A stretch of DNA of 64,000 nucleotides. It comes from Legionella longbeachae (GTDB lineage: Bacteria > Pseudomonadota > Gammaproteobacteria > Legionellales > Legionellaceae). Under the pieces are notes generated by a model. It did not search any database and was not told the origin of the DNA. It saw nothing but the letters and a program-made list of their open reading frames with translations. Position numbers and translations under genes: made by a program. The stretch's first letter is position 1. The number at the start of each line of letters is the position of its first letter. Shown here one piece after another: positions 54,958 through 64,000 of this stretch. Where the stretch lies: contig NZ_RXNW01000007.1 in assembly GCF_004283175.1 (NCBI RefSeq), forward strand, positions 1 to 64,000, given 5' to 3'.

Positions 54958-55659
54958 CTATGCGGTATAATTGCTTTTATCAAACGGTTTTAATGATTCT
55001 GCAATCTGTTTATATAATTCAGGAAGCCATCTTGGTTGTGCAAATGTTGATGTAGATGGTTTTTTCTTCCGAAGATCATTGGGAGCAATAATCACCTTAA
55101 TATTATTTAAACCAACACGTCTTGCTAAAATAAATAGTTGATCAATTGCGAGATCACCAACGGCCAAACAACCTACAGATAAATTTTTGCCATGGATGAA
55201 AATATTATTTCCCAATTGTTTTCTTCCATCTTGGTAACCTTTTTGTCTGTCGAAACTATTTGGATAATTGATCATCATAGAGAGATGCATGCTACTAAAA
55301 GGATTGAAATTAACTAATTTATACACACCTTCAGGAATTTGTTTATCATTTTCACGTAATTTAGGTCCCAAGCGACCGCTGAACCCTGTTAGCGGGTAAT
55401 CATGAATGTGTTTCCATGATTGGTTTGAATTTCTTGCCCAAAGCTCTACCTTTCTTTCGGATTTAAAAGCAAGTAGTGCTAATTCACGGGGAGGATAGCT
55501 GACCCCGGCTCTTGAAAAATAGGATTTTAACTGGGGTTCTACTCTTAAACCGTAGCGTTGTACAGCACGATCAACAGCTTGATCCCAATTAAGTTTGGGC
55601 GCCATAGCATAGCTATTAAAGCTAAATACTATCATAATAAGAGCAAATACTCTCTTCAT
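54958..55659 (-). CDS. L,D-transpeptidase family protein (YafK-like)
   Basis: 233 aa. Signal peptide MKRVFALIMIVFSFNSYAMA supports the ATG at 55659; the longer in-frame extension to 55752 would bury it. The YkuD core shows IPEGVYKL, NNIFIHGKNLSVGCLAVGD with nucleophile Cys164, and no LysM. The form SVGCLAVGD matches the YafK subgroup, which removes Lpp from murein or has related roles. Second L,D-transpeptidase in this window, but in a different subfamily from 8581-9468. Confidence 0.85.
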   Translation of the reverse strand: MKRVFALIMIVFSFNSYAMAPKLNWDQAVDRAVQRYGLRVEPQLKSYFSRAGVSYPPRELALLAFKSERKVELWARNSNQSWKHIHDYPLTGFSGRLGPKLRENDKQIPEGVYKLVNFNPFSSMHLSMMINYPNSFDRQKGYQDGRKQLGNNIFIHGKNLSVGCLAVGDLAIDQLFILARRVGLNNIKVIIAPNDLRKKKPSTSTFAQPRWLPELYKQIAESLKPFDKSNYTA

Positions 55660-55770
55660 GTTAATACTAAAAAGATAAATTTTTGACATGGTATCAAATA
55701 ATAATCCAAAGAACAATTTAACTTCCAGCGTTATCAAAGCTAGCTCGCACATTTACTACTGAACCTCTTT

Positions 55771-56370
55771 TTACTCTTTTTTATGTTTTAATAATATTTG
55801 ATTTCTAATCGATAACGGTAATTGCGCAGCAACAAAATCAGGACTTACAGCTAACCGTCCTAAAGATGGTATTAAACCATAATAATTAGGACAGAGATAC
55901 ATGATAGAAGTATCAATATTAACTTTATAAAATACATACTTGCTCTTACAGTAATCAGGCTTGTTAATAAGTGCAACTTGTATAATAGGAGTGCCTTCCA
56001 TTTTATTTTCAATAAAAAAAGCATTCATCCAAAGATTAATAATGCTTACAAGTGCAATAACAACTAAAAATGCATTAACAAAACTATATACATATCTTAA
56101 TGTACTACCCGTACTTAAATGTGAAATAACGTAAATTAAAGTAATCAACAATATAAGTAAATTTGAAGTATATATCGAAGCATTATAATAATTGAAATAT
56201 GTGCCAAAAATTTGATTGCCTGAGAATTGAAGATGAATCAACATAGCTATAAGGCTTAGCCAAAGAGCTGAAATCATGTAATAGATGGCTCTTTTTTTTA
56301 TTCCAATAATTAGTAGTAATAGAGCAATCAATGGAAATAAAATTTGAATTAATTTTGCAATGGTATTCAT
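55771..56370 (-). CDS. LssZ-like membrane protein
   Basis: 199 aa. Four hydrophobic spans in the first ~115 residues, then a hydrophilic C-terminal part (NKPDYCKSKYVFYKVNIDTS, LSIRNQILLKHKKE). From memory this resembles LssZ of the L. pneumophila lssXYZABD locus, and the LssY-like gene directly upstream supports that. Unlike that locus, no LssA, LssB ABC transporter or LssD adaptor gene follows. Biochemical role unknown. Confidence 0.6.
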   Translation of the reverse strand: MNTIAKLIQILFPLIALLLLIIGIKKRAIYYMISALWLSLIAMLIHLQFSGNQIFGTYFNYYNASIYTSNLLILLITLIYVISHLSTGSTLRYVYSFVNAFLVVIALVSIINLWMNAFFIENKMEGTPIIQVALINKPDYCKSKYVFYKVNIDTSIMYLCPNYYGLIPSLGRLAVSPDFVAAQLPLSIRNQILLKHKKE

Positions 56371-56532
56371 TCAAGAGAACTCTTCAAGTTAGGTTCTTTA
56401 GATATTTGCTTCCCATGACCTACGTTTTGAGCATAAAGCGGGTATTGATAAGCAACAAAACCTTATATTTATTCTTAAAAACATATAGTTATAACAGTAT
56501 TTTTAATTGGTGTATAGTGAGCTTGCATTAGT

Positions 56533-58578
56533 TTAACTGGAGGATGGATTTTTTTGTCTAATAAGAATAATGCTTGGTTGTACAGGATATCGTGTTGTTT
56601 TAACTATCTCTTCGGGAAGCAAGATTTGTTTCACAGCAAAAGTCTCCTCTGTTTTAAGTAAATAATCAAAAGGATCAATAAGTTTTTTAAAAGAGTTCTT
56701 ATTCTTTTGTTTAGAAACCGATTTGGATGAGTGAATGCTACCTATCCATAGAGGTTTATTTGACTTCAATAAAGTATAATTAGATTCCCAGATTCTTAAT
56801 TCTAAAGTTAAATCAGATCCCTTTTCAGTATAAGTCATAATTAATACAGGTGGTTTATTTTCATAAAGTTGAGTGAATAATGGTAATTTTACACTATTAG
56901 GTCCTTTACTCATTCGCATTAATAAATTGGAAAAAAATGAATCCAAATGCGATTCCCATCCAATTTCTTCCAAGCTATGTTGAAATAAATATAAATCTCC
57001 AGCATATTGTAAATTAAGTAAACTGATCCTTTTTCCAATTCTACTTAATTGATAAATTGGCAATATAGGTTTTTTTTGTTGCCACCATGCATTTTCACTT
57101 AATGTATATTGCTGATGATAAGATCTATGGTTATAGGATAATGTTTTGAAATTATAAGAGGTGGATACAAGTGAAAATAAAAAAATACTGATAAAAAAGG
57201 GTGAAAATACCAATAAAGAAAAGGATGTTCTTGTGAGGATAAAGTTCGCTTTTCTATAAACAAGGCAATGTACAAGACAAATTGCTGCACCTGCAAAATA
57301 AGAGGCAATAATATCTGTAAACCAATAATCTCCTAAATAAATGGAGCCTAAACCGCTTAAGGCTAAGAGAGTAAAGATGATAGACTTAAGGACATTCGTA
57401 AATAAATTATAAGTGTTTTTTATATAAAATAAGATGAATCCATATAGCGCCGTAGCGATTTCAAGATTAATTGCTGGAAATGAGGAACCAGGCATAACCA
57501 CTAAAATTCCAGTTGGTCTGGGTTCGTATACAGCAAATGCCAATATGAATATAAGAAGACAATTAAAAATAATAAGGCTGAATAAATAAATCACCGTAGA
57601 AATTTTATTATGATATATAAACCAGCAGGAACTAATAATGAAAAAACCGACAATGGTTATAGTGCTCGTAAGTTGGGTACAATAAATAAAAATAATTTTG
57701 ATTATCGTTGTATCAAGACTGTGAAGGAATAAATAAATCGGTAAATTAATATAAGACAGACAGGATGTCTTAACTGTTAATCCCAAAATAATAACAAAAC
57801 CTAGGATACAAAAAAGAGTAATGAGTACTAAGGATGCTGTAGTATAGTGGTCTTTTTCATCAATCGGTGTGAGCGCTTGATATACATGGGCTAATAATGG
57901 ATTATCTTTAAATTTAATCCATAAATTATGTAGCGATAATTTTAAGAAAGAATTTAATTGCTTAATGAGCCACTTAAATATTAAGCTGATAAGCCAAATT
58001 CCAGCAAGAACTATAAGGATTAATACAAATAAGTGGGTCGCGTTCTCTGCTGATAGCTCATGACTTGCAGCTCCGAGAATAACTCCAGGCATTACGTATA
58101 ATAGAGACCATCCTATAGCTGATAAGACATTTGCAACAAAAAAATGCCATTGTTTCATATGGAGTATTCCAGCAATCACCGGAATAATAGAACGTAAGGG
58201 GCCAACAAAACGGCCTATCAAGACACTTTTTCCGCCATGAGCCTTAAAAAAATCTTTTCCATATTGTAGCCATTTGGGATATTTCTTAAATGGCCAAATG
58301 TCAATTAACTGCTCGCTGTAATAGTAGCCTAGGGCATAGCTTAAACTATCACCTGCTACAGCACCTAAAATAGCTGCCAATAAAGTGAGGTCAACACGCA
58401 TAACCCCAGAACCGGCGAGAATTCCTATAGCAGTCATGGTAACACTACCTGGAACTATACTTCCTATGATTGCTAATGACTCGGTTAATGAAATCAGGAA
58501 TGTTATAAATAAAGACCAGTGAGGGTTTTGTTGCAACCAGTCTGTAAGTGGTTGTACATAGTCTATGAACAAGTTCAT
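56533..58578 (-). CDS. DedA-PAP2-LssY_C membrane fusion protein (LssY-like)
   Basis: 681 aa in three parts. Residues 1-200 are a DedA/SNARE-associated domain (SLAIIGSIVPGSVTMTAIG, GDSLSYALGYYYS, FVGPLRSIIPVIAG). Residues about 235-460 form a PAP2-like membrane domain, and the C-terminal ~180 residues form the hydrophilic LssY_C-type domain (YTLSENAWWQQKKPILP, LYENKPPVLIMTYTEK). The PAP2 catalytic histidines are absent: motif 2 reads SFPAINLEIA instead of SFPSGH, and motif 3 reads YLGDYWFTDII with Tyr where His is expected; the EPRP part of motif 1 remains. The protein is probably structural or a lipid binder rather than a phosphatase. Encoded 6 bp after lipB on the same strand. Confidence 0.8.
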   Translation of the reverse strand: MNLFIDYVQPLTDWLQQNPHWSLFITFLISLTESLAIIGSIVPGSVTMTAIGILAGSGVMRVDLTLLAAILGAVAGDSLSYALGYYYSEQLIDIWPFKKYPKWLQYGKDFFKAHGGKSVLIGRFVGPLRSIIPVIAGILHMKQWHFFVANVLSAIGWSLLYVMPGVILGAASHELSAENATHLFVLILIVLAGIWLISLIFKWLIKQLNSFLKLSLHNLWIKFKDNPLLAHVYQALTPIDEKDHYTTASLVLITLFCILGFVIILGLTVKTSCLSYINLPIYLFLHSLDTTIIKIIFIYCTQLTSTITIVGFFIISSCWFIYHNKISTVIYLFSLIIFNCLLIFILAFAVYEPRPTGILVVMPGSSFPAINLEIATALYGFILFYIKNTYNLFTNVLKSIIFTLLALSGLGSIYLGDYWFTDIIASYFAGAAICLVHCLVYRKANFILTRTSFSLLVFSPFFISIFLFSLVSTSYNFKTLSYNHRSYHQQYTLSENAWWQQKKPILPIYQLSRIGKRISLLNLQYAGDLYLFQHSLEEIGWESHLDSFFSNLLMRMSKGPNSVKLPLFTQLYENKPPVLIMTYTEKGSDLTLELRIWESNYTLLKSNKPLWIGSIHSSKSVSKQKNKNSFKKLIDPFDYLLKTEETFAVKQILLPEEIVKTTRYPVQPSIILIRQKNPSSS

Positions 58579-58584
58579 GGGGCA

Positions 58585-59187
58585 CTAAGGATAGAATTGT
58601 TGTAAAAAGTATTGCACAAATTGTTGATTGACTTCATCTAATTGTACCGTAGGATAGAAATGACTTATCTGGGTCATTTCCATTTTTTCAAATCCGCAAG
58701 GATTAATGCCTGAAAATGGTTTTAAATCCATATTAACATTAAGTGCAATTCCATGATAAGTGCAACCATTTTTTACTCTTAACCCTATCGATGCAATTTT
58801 TTGTTCTTTAACATAGACTCCTGGGGCTCCACATCGAATCGATCCTTCAATTTTGTATTGCTCAAGAACACAGATTAAAATTTGTTCTAATTTGCTTACT
58901 AAGGATCTAATCCCTAAATTTTTGCTTTTTAGATCCATTAAAACATAGGCCACAAGTTGACCTGGTCCATGATAAGTTACTTGTCCTCCACGATCAGATT
59001 GTATCACAGGTATATTGGCAGGATTTAATATATGTTCTGGCTTTCCTGCCTGACCTTGAGTGTATACAGAAAAATGCTCGAGCAGCCAAAGTTCATCTTC
59101 TGTGTTTGTTTGGCGTTTCTGAGTAAAATCCTTCATTTGCAGCCAAACATTATTGTAATTTTGAATACCTAGCTGTCGTATTTTCAT
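58585..59187 (-). CDS. lipB: Octanoyl-[acyl-carrier-protein]:protein octanoyltransferase
   Basis: 200 aa. It transfers octanoyl from ACP to lipoyl domains. Motifs: [51 protein letters not shown] with the catalytic lysine, and GINPCG with the acyl-Cys. The start overlaps the ybeD stop by 1 bp; dacA-ybeD-lipB is the standard enteric order. lipA is not in the window. Confidence 0.96.
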   Translation of the reverse strand: MKIRQLGIQNYNNVWLQMKDFTQKRQTNTEDELWLLEHFSVYTQGQAGKPEHILNPANIPVIQSDRGGQVTYHGPGQLVAYVLMDLKSKNLGIRSLVSKLEQILICVLEQYKIEGSIRCGAPGVYVKEQKIASIGLRVKNGCTYHGIALNVNMDLKPFSGINPCGFEKMEMTQISHFYPTVQLDEVNQQFVQYFLQQFYP

Positions 59188-59450
59188 TATAAAACCATCT
59201 TTACGTCTGGATGTTGAGTCAGTGCTCGATAAAAAGCATCTAGATTTTCTTGATTTTCAACGAATACTGAAACAGTGATTGCCAGATAATTGGAATTTTT
59301 GCTCAATTTTTGTGTCAATGCATCTTGAGCTGTTTCAGGAAAATGGGTCAGAGTAATCTGCCTAATTTCTTCAAGAAAAAAGGTTGAATTATTCCCTATT
59401 ATTTTTATAGGAAAATAACAGGGAAAATCAATGAATGTTTCTTTAGTCAT
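59187..59450 (-). CDS. ybeD: YbeD, DUF493-family protein
   Basis: 87 aa. Small ferredoxin-like ACT-type fold with [17 protein letters not shown] at the start and [18 protein letters not shown] at the end, the family hallmarks. It is always found between dacA and lipB in gammaproteobacteria; its role is unsettled. It starts 12 bp after dacA. Confidence 0.93.
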   Translation of the reverse strand: MTKETFIDFPCYFPIKIIGNNSTFFLEEIRQITLTHFPETAQDALTQKLSKNSNYLAITVSVFVENQENLDAFYRALTQHPDVKMVL

Positions 59451-59462
59451 CCTGTATAAACC

Positions 59463-60698
59463 TTAGGAACCAAACCAACCTTTAAAGAGCAAACGTATAG
59501 AGTCTTTGGTGCGTGTGAAAAAGCCCCCCGAATCTACATCTTGCAGTGCATAAAGAGTTTGTGTAGATACAACATTATTATCAAATTGTACAACTAAATC
59601 ACCTATTTTATCTCCTTTTTTAATTGGTGCTTCAAGATATGAAGGTATTTTGGTTGTAATATTAAGACGTTGATATTGTCCAGTAGGAATTGTTATGTAC
59701 TGATCTTCGTTTAAGCCCACTGCTACCTTATCTATTTGTCCTTTGTAAAGAGGTAGCTCCGCAATTGATTGTCCAGACTTGTAAAGTTGATGAGTTTCAA
59801 AAAATCTGAATCCATAGTTGAGTAGTTTTTCACTATCATCTGCGCGAGATGAGTCAGTAGGCTCGCCCAATACCACTGCTAATAAGCGCATATTGTCGCG
59901 TTTTGCAGAAGATACCAAACAGAAACCGGCGTCGTTGGTATGACCAGTTTTTATACCATCTACTTGATTATCACGCCACAACAGTCTATTTCTATTGGGT
60001 TGGCGAATACCATTGTAAGTAAACCATTTTTGTTTGTACCACTCATAATATTGAGGGAAGTCAATAATTAATGCTCTACCAAGAATTGCTAAATCTTTAG
60101 CTGTAGTATAAAGATTAGGATCGGGTAATCCAGTGCTGTCAGTAAAGTGGCTGTTTTTCATCCCTAGATTCTGAGCTTGTTGGTTCATTAGGTCTGTAAA
60201 GGAGTTCTCAGTTCCACCGAGATGTTCGGCCATAGCTACACATGCATCATTTCCTGAGTCAACAATAATCCCTTTAAGCAAATCTTCTACAGGTACTTGT
60301 TGTCCTTCTTTAATAAACATACGTGAACCGCCAATTTTCCAGGCTTCGCGGCTTACCCTGACATTATCTGTAAGATGAATTTGTTCATGATGAAGAGCAT
60401 TAGAGATAACATACAAAGTCATCATCTTAGTTAAACTGGCTGGAGGTAATCGTTCTTCACTGTTCTTTTCAGCGATAATTTTTCCACTATTAACATCAAT
60501 TAATATATAAGCCTTAGCATTAAGGATAGGTGCGGCTGGAGTGACTAATGGTTTATTCGAAACAGTAGGAGAAGGTCTGTCTAAATTTGGTGTAGGTTTT
60601 GTTGGTAACGTTCCTTCATCAGCCATAGAATGGGTTGACTGTACAAATAAAGTGATAATAAACAAGGTAGTTAAAAGAATAGACGTTGTTCTTGTCAT
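59463..60698 (-). CDS. dacA: D-alanyl-D-alanine carboxypeptidase (PBP5/6)
   Basis: 411 aa from the ATG at 60698, which gives a clean signal peptide (TSILLTTLFIITLFVQSTHS) and has TTAGG upstream. Active-site triads: SLTK in PPASLTKMMTLYVIS, SGN in VDSGNDACVAMAE, KTG in DGIKTGHTNDAG. The PBP5 C-terminal beta domain follows, and the tail FTRTKDSIRLLFKGWFGS is the amphipathic membrane anchor. It trims pentapeptides in peptidoglycan. A Pro/Thr-rich linker of about 20 residues follows the signal. Confidence 0.95.
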   Translation of the reverse strand: MTRTTSILLTTLFIITLFVQSTHSMADEGTLPTKPTPNLDRPSPTVSNKPLVTPAAPILNAKAYILIDVNSGKIIAEKNSEERLPPASLTKMMTLYVISNALHHEQIHLTDNVRVSREAWKIGGSRMFIKEGQQVPVEDLLKGIIVDSGNDACVAMAEHLGGTENSFTDLMNQQAQNLGMKNSHFTDSTGLPDPNLYTTAKDLAILGRALIIDFPQYYEWYKQKWFTYNGIRQPNRNRLLWRDNQVDGIKTGHTNDAGFCLVSSAKRDNMRLLAVVLGEPTDSSRADDSEKLLNYGFRFFETHQLYKSGQSIAELPLYKGQIDKVAVGLNEDQYITIPTGQYQRLNITTKIPSYLEAPIKKGDKIGDLVVQFDNNVVSTQTLYALQDVDSGGFFTRTKDSIRLLFKGWFGS

Positions 60699-60860
60699 GT
60701 TATTGCCTAATGTAATTACAAAAATGTGCATATGGTACCACACCCTTTTGCATGCAACAAAAGGGCATGTGAAAAATAATGAAATTTTTTTCTATTGAAA
60801 ATAATTCTTCGAAATTAAGCCATATTTAGGTATATTAATCAAAAATAATAATAATTCGAA

Positions 60861-61706
60861 ATGGTAAATATGCGAAAGATACTTATTGCTATGACAATTC
60901 TATTAACAGGATGTCAAACTACAAATCAGTCTCTTAATACAGCATCCTCCGACGGAAAAAAAACTAAACAACAAACATCCCAGAGCGTAAATAATTCGAT
61001 TTATGATCGATATAAAAATAAATCAAATCGATATACACAATATCAAGATGGCGCTCCAACAAAACAGAAAACGATTAACTTTAAAGAACCAGTCCCTACT
61101 AAAGAACCATTAAGCCGATATGGCAATCCCAGTGAATATTCAGTTGATGGACGCTCCTACCAGGTGATGAGAAACTCATCCGGTTACAAAACAAGGGGAG
61201 TCGCTTCTTGGTATGGAACAAAATTCCATAAACAAAGAACGTCAAGTGGTGAGCCATATAACATGTATGTTATGACTGCTGCACATAAGACCTTACCTTT
61301 GCCTACTTATATAAAAGTAAAAAATTTAGATAACGGGAAAGAGGCTATAGTTAAAGTGAATGACCGTGGTCCTTTTCATTCCAATCGGATTATTGATTTA
61401 TCTTATGCAGCGGCATTAAAACTTGGTGTATTTCCTAAAGGGACCGCAAATGTTGAAATAGAAACATTAGCAGGACCTGGACAAGCCCGTTATTACATAC
61501 AAGCAGGTGCTTTTACAACAGAGGCATCTGCAAAACGCTTAAAGGAAAAATTGACTCGTATAACATCATCCCCTGTTTCTATAGAACGTTATCGTCGAAG
61601 CTATATTGTTAGGGTAGGGCCATTTACATCAAAAAATACGGCAGACAGTTTAAAGCATAAATTGTCACTTAATGGAGTAAGAGGATCATTTTCCGTTTTG
61701 ATTTAA
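60861..61706 (+). CDS. rlpA: RlpA septal lytic transglycosylase, lipoprotein
   Basis: 281 aa. Lipoprotein signal ILIAMTILLTGC, a ~70-residue disordered linker, the double-psi beta-barrel domain (GVASWYGTKFHKQRTSSGEPYN, MTAAHKTLPLPTYIKV, VNDRGPFHSNRIIDLSYAAA) and a C-terminal SPOR domain (YYIQAGAFTTEASAKRL, YIVRVGPFTSKNTADSL). The catalytic-type residues Glu (SGEPY) and Asp/His (NDRGPFH) are present. SPOR targets it to denuded glycan at the septum. Divergent from dacA by about 160 bp. ATG at 60870 is an equal start option. Confidence 0.93.
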   Translation: MVNMRKILIAMTILLTGCQTTNQSLNTASSDGKKTKQQTSQSVNNSIYDRYKNKSNRYTQYQDGAPTKQKTINFKEPVPTKEPLSRYGNPSEYSVDGRSYQVMRNSSGYKTRGVASWYGTKFHKQRTSSGEPYNMYVMTAAHKTLPLPTYIKVKNLDNGKEAIVKVNDRGPFHSNRIIDLSYAAALKLGVFPKGTANVEIETLAGPGQARYYIQAGAFTTEASAKRLKEKLTRITSSPVSIERYRRSYIVRVGPFTSKNTADSLKHKLSLNGVRGSFSVLI

Positions 61707-61919
61707 ATTTAGCTGAATAATGGAATATAGAGATAGCTAATTTGTGGATAAATAGATAAAATCAATGCGTCTATATTACAAGATACTAATATTGTAATAA
61801 TGAATAGTGTGGTCTGAATGAATCAGAGTAAGTGAGGGCAATAATGTCTTGTTACATTGGTTCATGGTAATATTCTCTAAATTTTTTAGGCTAATTAACA
61901 TTAATAAGGTACTTGATCA

Positions 61920-63092
61920 ATGCATGATGGTTCTGTGTTTTATACCATTTTTTTAATTTTCGCAGGCGCTGCATTTTTATCTACGCTGGTTCTTTATACC
62001 AAACAATCATTATTAGTTGCCTATATCCTACTTGGAGCAATGCTTGGACCGTGGGGATTGAAGCTCGTTTCTGACATAAGTATTGTGAAGCAAATTGGCG
62101 ATGTTGGTATTGTATTTCTTCTTTTTTTGCTCGGATTACACCTACAACCGCAAAATCTAATTCATATGTTGAGAAAAGTAACATGGATTGCCTTAATTAG
62201 TTCTATACTTTTTGCTTTAACTGCATATTGGATTGGGCGATTTTTTGGATTAACCGTAACTGAGTCATGGATTTTAGGTGCCTCGATGATGTTCTCGAGC
62301 ACGATTATCGGATTGAAATTATTACCTACTACTATCTTACATCACCAACACACAGGTGAAGTCATGATCAGCGTATTATTAATGCAAGATGTTATTGCAA
62401 TAATTGTATTAATTTTGATTAATGGCGTCCAACAAAGGAATGAACTCTCTTTTAACGATATTATTCTAGTTGGTATTGCTTTGCCGGCACTTTGTATCTT
62501 TGCTTTTGCAGTTGAAAAATATGTGTTAATACGCTTACTTGCTCGATTTGATAGAACCCAAGAATATGTATTTCTATTATCTATTGGATGGTGCCTTGGT
62601 TTATCTGTTCTTGCACAAAAAATAGGGCTATCAGAAGATATAGGTGCTTTTATTGCTGGTGTAGCATTAGCTGCTAGTCCTATTTCTCTTTTTATTGCAG
62701 AAAGTTTAAAGCCATTAAGGGACTTTTTTTTAGTTATGTTCTTTTTTTCAATCGGGGCAACTTTTAATTTTGATTTGGCGAAACAAATAGTTATGCCTGC
62801 CTTGATTCTGTCTGCCCTAATTTTACTAATTAAACCTTTTTTATTTTATTTTCTTCTTAACAAATCGGGTGAAAAAAAACAGGTTGCAAAAGAAGTTGGT
62901 GTCCGATTGGGACAAGCGAGTGAGTTTTCATTGCTTGTCGCTAGCATTGCATTCAGTACACAACTCATTTCCGATAAAGCATCGAATTTGATCCAGGCAA
63001 CAACTATCTTAACCTTTATTGTTTCGTCGTATTTTGTTGTATTGAAATACCCAACCCCCATAGCCTTATCTGATAAAATGCGTAAGGATTAA
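61920..63092 (+). CDS. CPA2-family cation:proton antiporter (KefB/YbaL type, no RCK domain)
   Basis: 390 aa with about twelve hydrophobic spans over the whole length: a Na+/H+ exchanger domain with YILLGAMLGPWGL, SMMFSSTIIGLKLL, LLMQDVIAIIVL, LSEDIGAFIAGVALAAS and FFFSIGATFNFDL. The cytoplasmic TrkA-N/RCK domain of KefB/KefC is missing, so it lacks glutathione gating. The gene ends 3 bp before ampE and is probably cotranscribed. The transported ion (K+ or Na+) cannot be told. Confidence 0.88.
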   Translation: MHDGSVFYTIFLIFAGAAFLSTLVLYTKQSLLVAYILLGAMLGPWGLKLVSDISIVKQIGDVGIVFLLFLLGLHLQPQNLIHMLRKVTWIALISSILFALTAYWIGRFFGLTVTESWILGASMMFSSTIIGLKLLPTTILHHQHTGEVMISVLLMQDVIAIIVLILINGVQQRNELSFNDIILVGIALPALCIFAFAVEKYVLIRLLARFDRTQEYVFLLSIGWCLGLSVLAQKIGLSEDIGAFIAGVALAASPISLFIAESLKPLRDFFLVMFFFSIGATFNFDLAKQIVMPALILSALILLIKPFLFYFLLNKSGEKKQVAKEVGVRLGQASEFSLLVASIAFSTQLISDKASNLIQATTILTFIVSSYFVVLKYPTPIALSDKMRKD

Positions 63093-63095
63093 ATA

Positions 63096-63845
63096 ATGAA
63101 ATTATTAGTTATACTTTTATGTCTATCTTGTGAGCGATTCCTGATTCACGCAGCTTCTTATCAACGATTTAATTGGTTTACTAATTACTATCAAAAGATA
63201 AAAAGCAGCGCAGATAAAAATAGTTTTTTTGTAAATCCCTGGGCACTCCTTGCTTTCATAGTAATACCCATATTACTGTTGGCATTAGTTATCTATTTGT
63301 TACTGCATCATGTTTTTTTTGGTTTAATGGGGTTGATCTTAAGTACTTTAATTTTCTTCTACTGTCTTGGACCGCAAAATATATTTTATCCAATCACCCA
63401 TTCAGAGATTAAAAGTGACCAGGAATTAGTGGCCGATTATTTTATCTGTACAAACAGACAGTTATTTTCTCTTGTATTTTGGTTTATTGTTGCAGGACCA
63501 ATAGGAGCGCTAGCATATCGCTTGATTACATTATGTCGAGAATTTAATACTGTTCATGAACAAGCAAATGAAATTACTGATCTGCTTGAATGGATACCCG
63601 CTCGGCTTACAGTAATTCTCTTTTTACTTGTTGGAAATTTTCAACGAGGTATTTCCTTGTTTTCTCGTTTTCTTTTTGCAAAACCAGAAAGCAATTCTGA
63701 GATGTTAAGAGATTGCGGGATGCAGGCGGTTAGAAGTAATGACGTGGAAGAAATATCCATGCCCGCAGCCGAAAGTTTAGTAGAGCATGCAATTGTTGTT
63801 ATGTTGGTTTTAATTGCTTTATTTACATTATTTTCTTGGATGTAG
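63096..63845 (+). CDS. ampE: AmpE-family inner-membrane protein
   Basis: 249 aa with four or five hydrophobic spans. Recognisable AmpE parts are the N-terminal VILLCLSCERFLIHA followed by NWFTNYYQKIK, YCLGPQNIF, and the region NEITDLLEWIPARLTVILFLLVGNFQRG. AmpE in enteric bacteria is the signalling partner of AmpD in beta-lactamase induction and shares a fold with CobD. ampD is not in the window. 3 bp after the antiporter gene. Confidence 0.85.
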   Translation: MKLLVILLCLSCERFLIHAASYQRFNWFTNYYQKIKSSADKNSFFVNPWALLAFIVIPILLLALVIYLLLHHVFFGLMGLILSTLIFFYCLGPQNIFYPITHSEIKSDQELVADYFICTNRQLFSLVFWFIVAGPIGALAYRLITLCREFNTVHEQANEITDLLEWIPARLTVILFLLVGNFQRGISLFSRFLFAKPESNSEMLRDCGMQAVRSNDVEEISMPAAESLVEHAIVVMLVLIALFTLFSWM

Positions 63846-63863
63846 CTTATTACGGATATTTAT

Positions 63864-64000
63864 ATGAGCTTTTTTTGGCGATTATTTTGCTGTGTACTGT
63901 TGCTTAGCCTATTTGGTTGTCAAGGAATACGGCAAAATGTACTTAAAGAACGAGCAGTAGCACAGTGTAACATGACTTGTGTGCAGCATTTTGAGTTTTG
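63864..64000 (+). CDS. Putative lipoprotein, 3' end cut by window edge
   Basis: From the ATG at 63864 an open frame of 45 codons runs to the window end. It begins MSFFWRLFCCVLLLSLFGCQ, a lipoprotein signal with the lipobox LFGC, followed by a Cys-containing start of the mature part (VAQCNMTCVQHF). It begins 19 bp after ampE. Family cannot be judged from this fragment. Confidence 0.6.
   Translation, partial: MSFFWRLFCCVLLLSLFGCQGIRQNVLKERAVAQCNMTCVQHFEF

Noticed and set aside
1-64000. CRISPR arrays, rRNA genes, complete insertion sequences, obvious toxin-antitoxin pairs
   Set aside because: I looked for repeat-spacer spacing, rRNA signatures, transposases and toxin partners next to the RHH gene and saw none.

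Overview
The window reads as chromosomal DNA of a Legionella species, probably not L. pneumophila itself. It is AT-rich. It carries a phosphatidylcholine synthase, a VpdC-type patatin-like Dot/Icm effector next to pyrF, a small CsrA paralogue, LssY/LssZ-type membrane proteins, a 180-kDa NAD-glutamate dehydrogenase and a CpxRA pair. This species-level reading rests on gene content and remembered family features; no database was searched.

Layout. (1) Positions 1-3.6 kb look like the end of an integrated element: a membrane-protein gene cut by the window edge, a serine recombinase broken by three frameshifts, a ribbon-helix-helix protein beside a 25-bp inverted repeat, an excisionase-like HTH protein, and a tyrosine integrase that stops 56 bp from the 3' end of tRNA-Arg(ACG). 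tRNA-Ser(GCT) follows in the same transcription unit. (2) 3.7-9.5 kb: an unrecognised 321-aa protein, a beta-oxidation pair (fadI/fadJ-like) and a LysM L,D-transpeptidase. (3) 9.5-15 kb: a PAP2 phosphatase, a CsrA paralogue, the rpsF-rpsR-membrane protein-rplI cluster, two small envelope genes and pcs. (4) 15-23.2 kb: carbon and nitrogen metabolism (succinate-semialdehyde dehydrogenase, NAD-GDH, citrate synthase). (5) 23.4-34.5 kb: a dense plus-strand block gyrA-serC-aroA-cmk-rpsA, a strong terminator, then lapA-lapB-aminotransferase-pyrF. (6) 34.5-36.7 kb: a decayed stretch with relics of at least two genes. (7) 36.7-41.3 kb: vpdC, a pseudopilin gene with no ATG start, and ubiC-ubiA. (8) 41.7-49.3 kb, all minus strand: a SlyB-like lipoprotein, the nucleoside salvage operon cdd-pnp-deoC under a membrane protein of unknown role, and the overlapping operon ybeZ-ybeY-corC-cpxR-cpxA. 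(9) 49.6-54.7 kb, plus strand: RNase AM, YciO, trpS, scpA-scpB-rluB. (10) 55-60.7 kb, minus strand: an L,D-transpeptidase, LssZ-like and LssY-like membrane proteins, and lipB-ybeD-dacA. (11) 60.8-64 kb, plus strand: rlpA, a CPA2 antiporter, ampE and a partial lipoprotein.

Most of the window is core genome. Envelope themes recur: two L,D-transpeptidases, PBP5-type carboxypeptidase, RlpA, AmpE, the LPS regulators LapA/LapB and the Cpx envelope-stress system. Accessory or poorly understood parts are the first 3.4 kb, the 3.7-kb orphan gene, the 34.5-36.7-kb graveyard, vpdC and the membrane gene at 44.3 kb. I did not find a clearly new multi-gene system. The strongest leads are the integrase/tRNA-Arg end with its long palindrome, the ATT-start pseudopilin, the LssY-like protein with a degraded PAP2 active site, and the two candidate effector genes.
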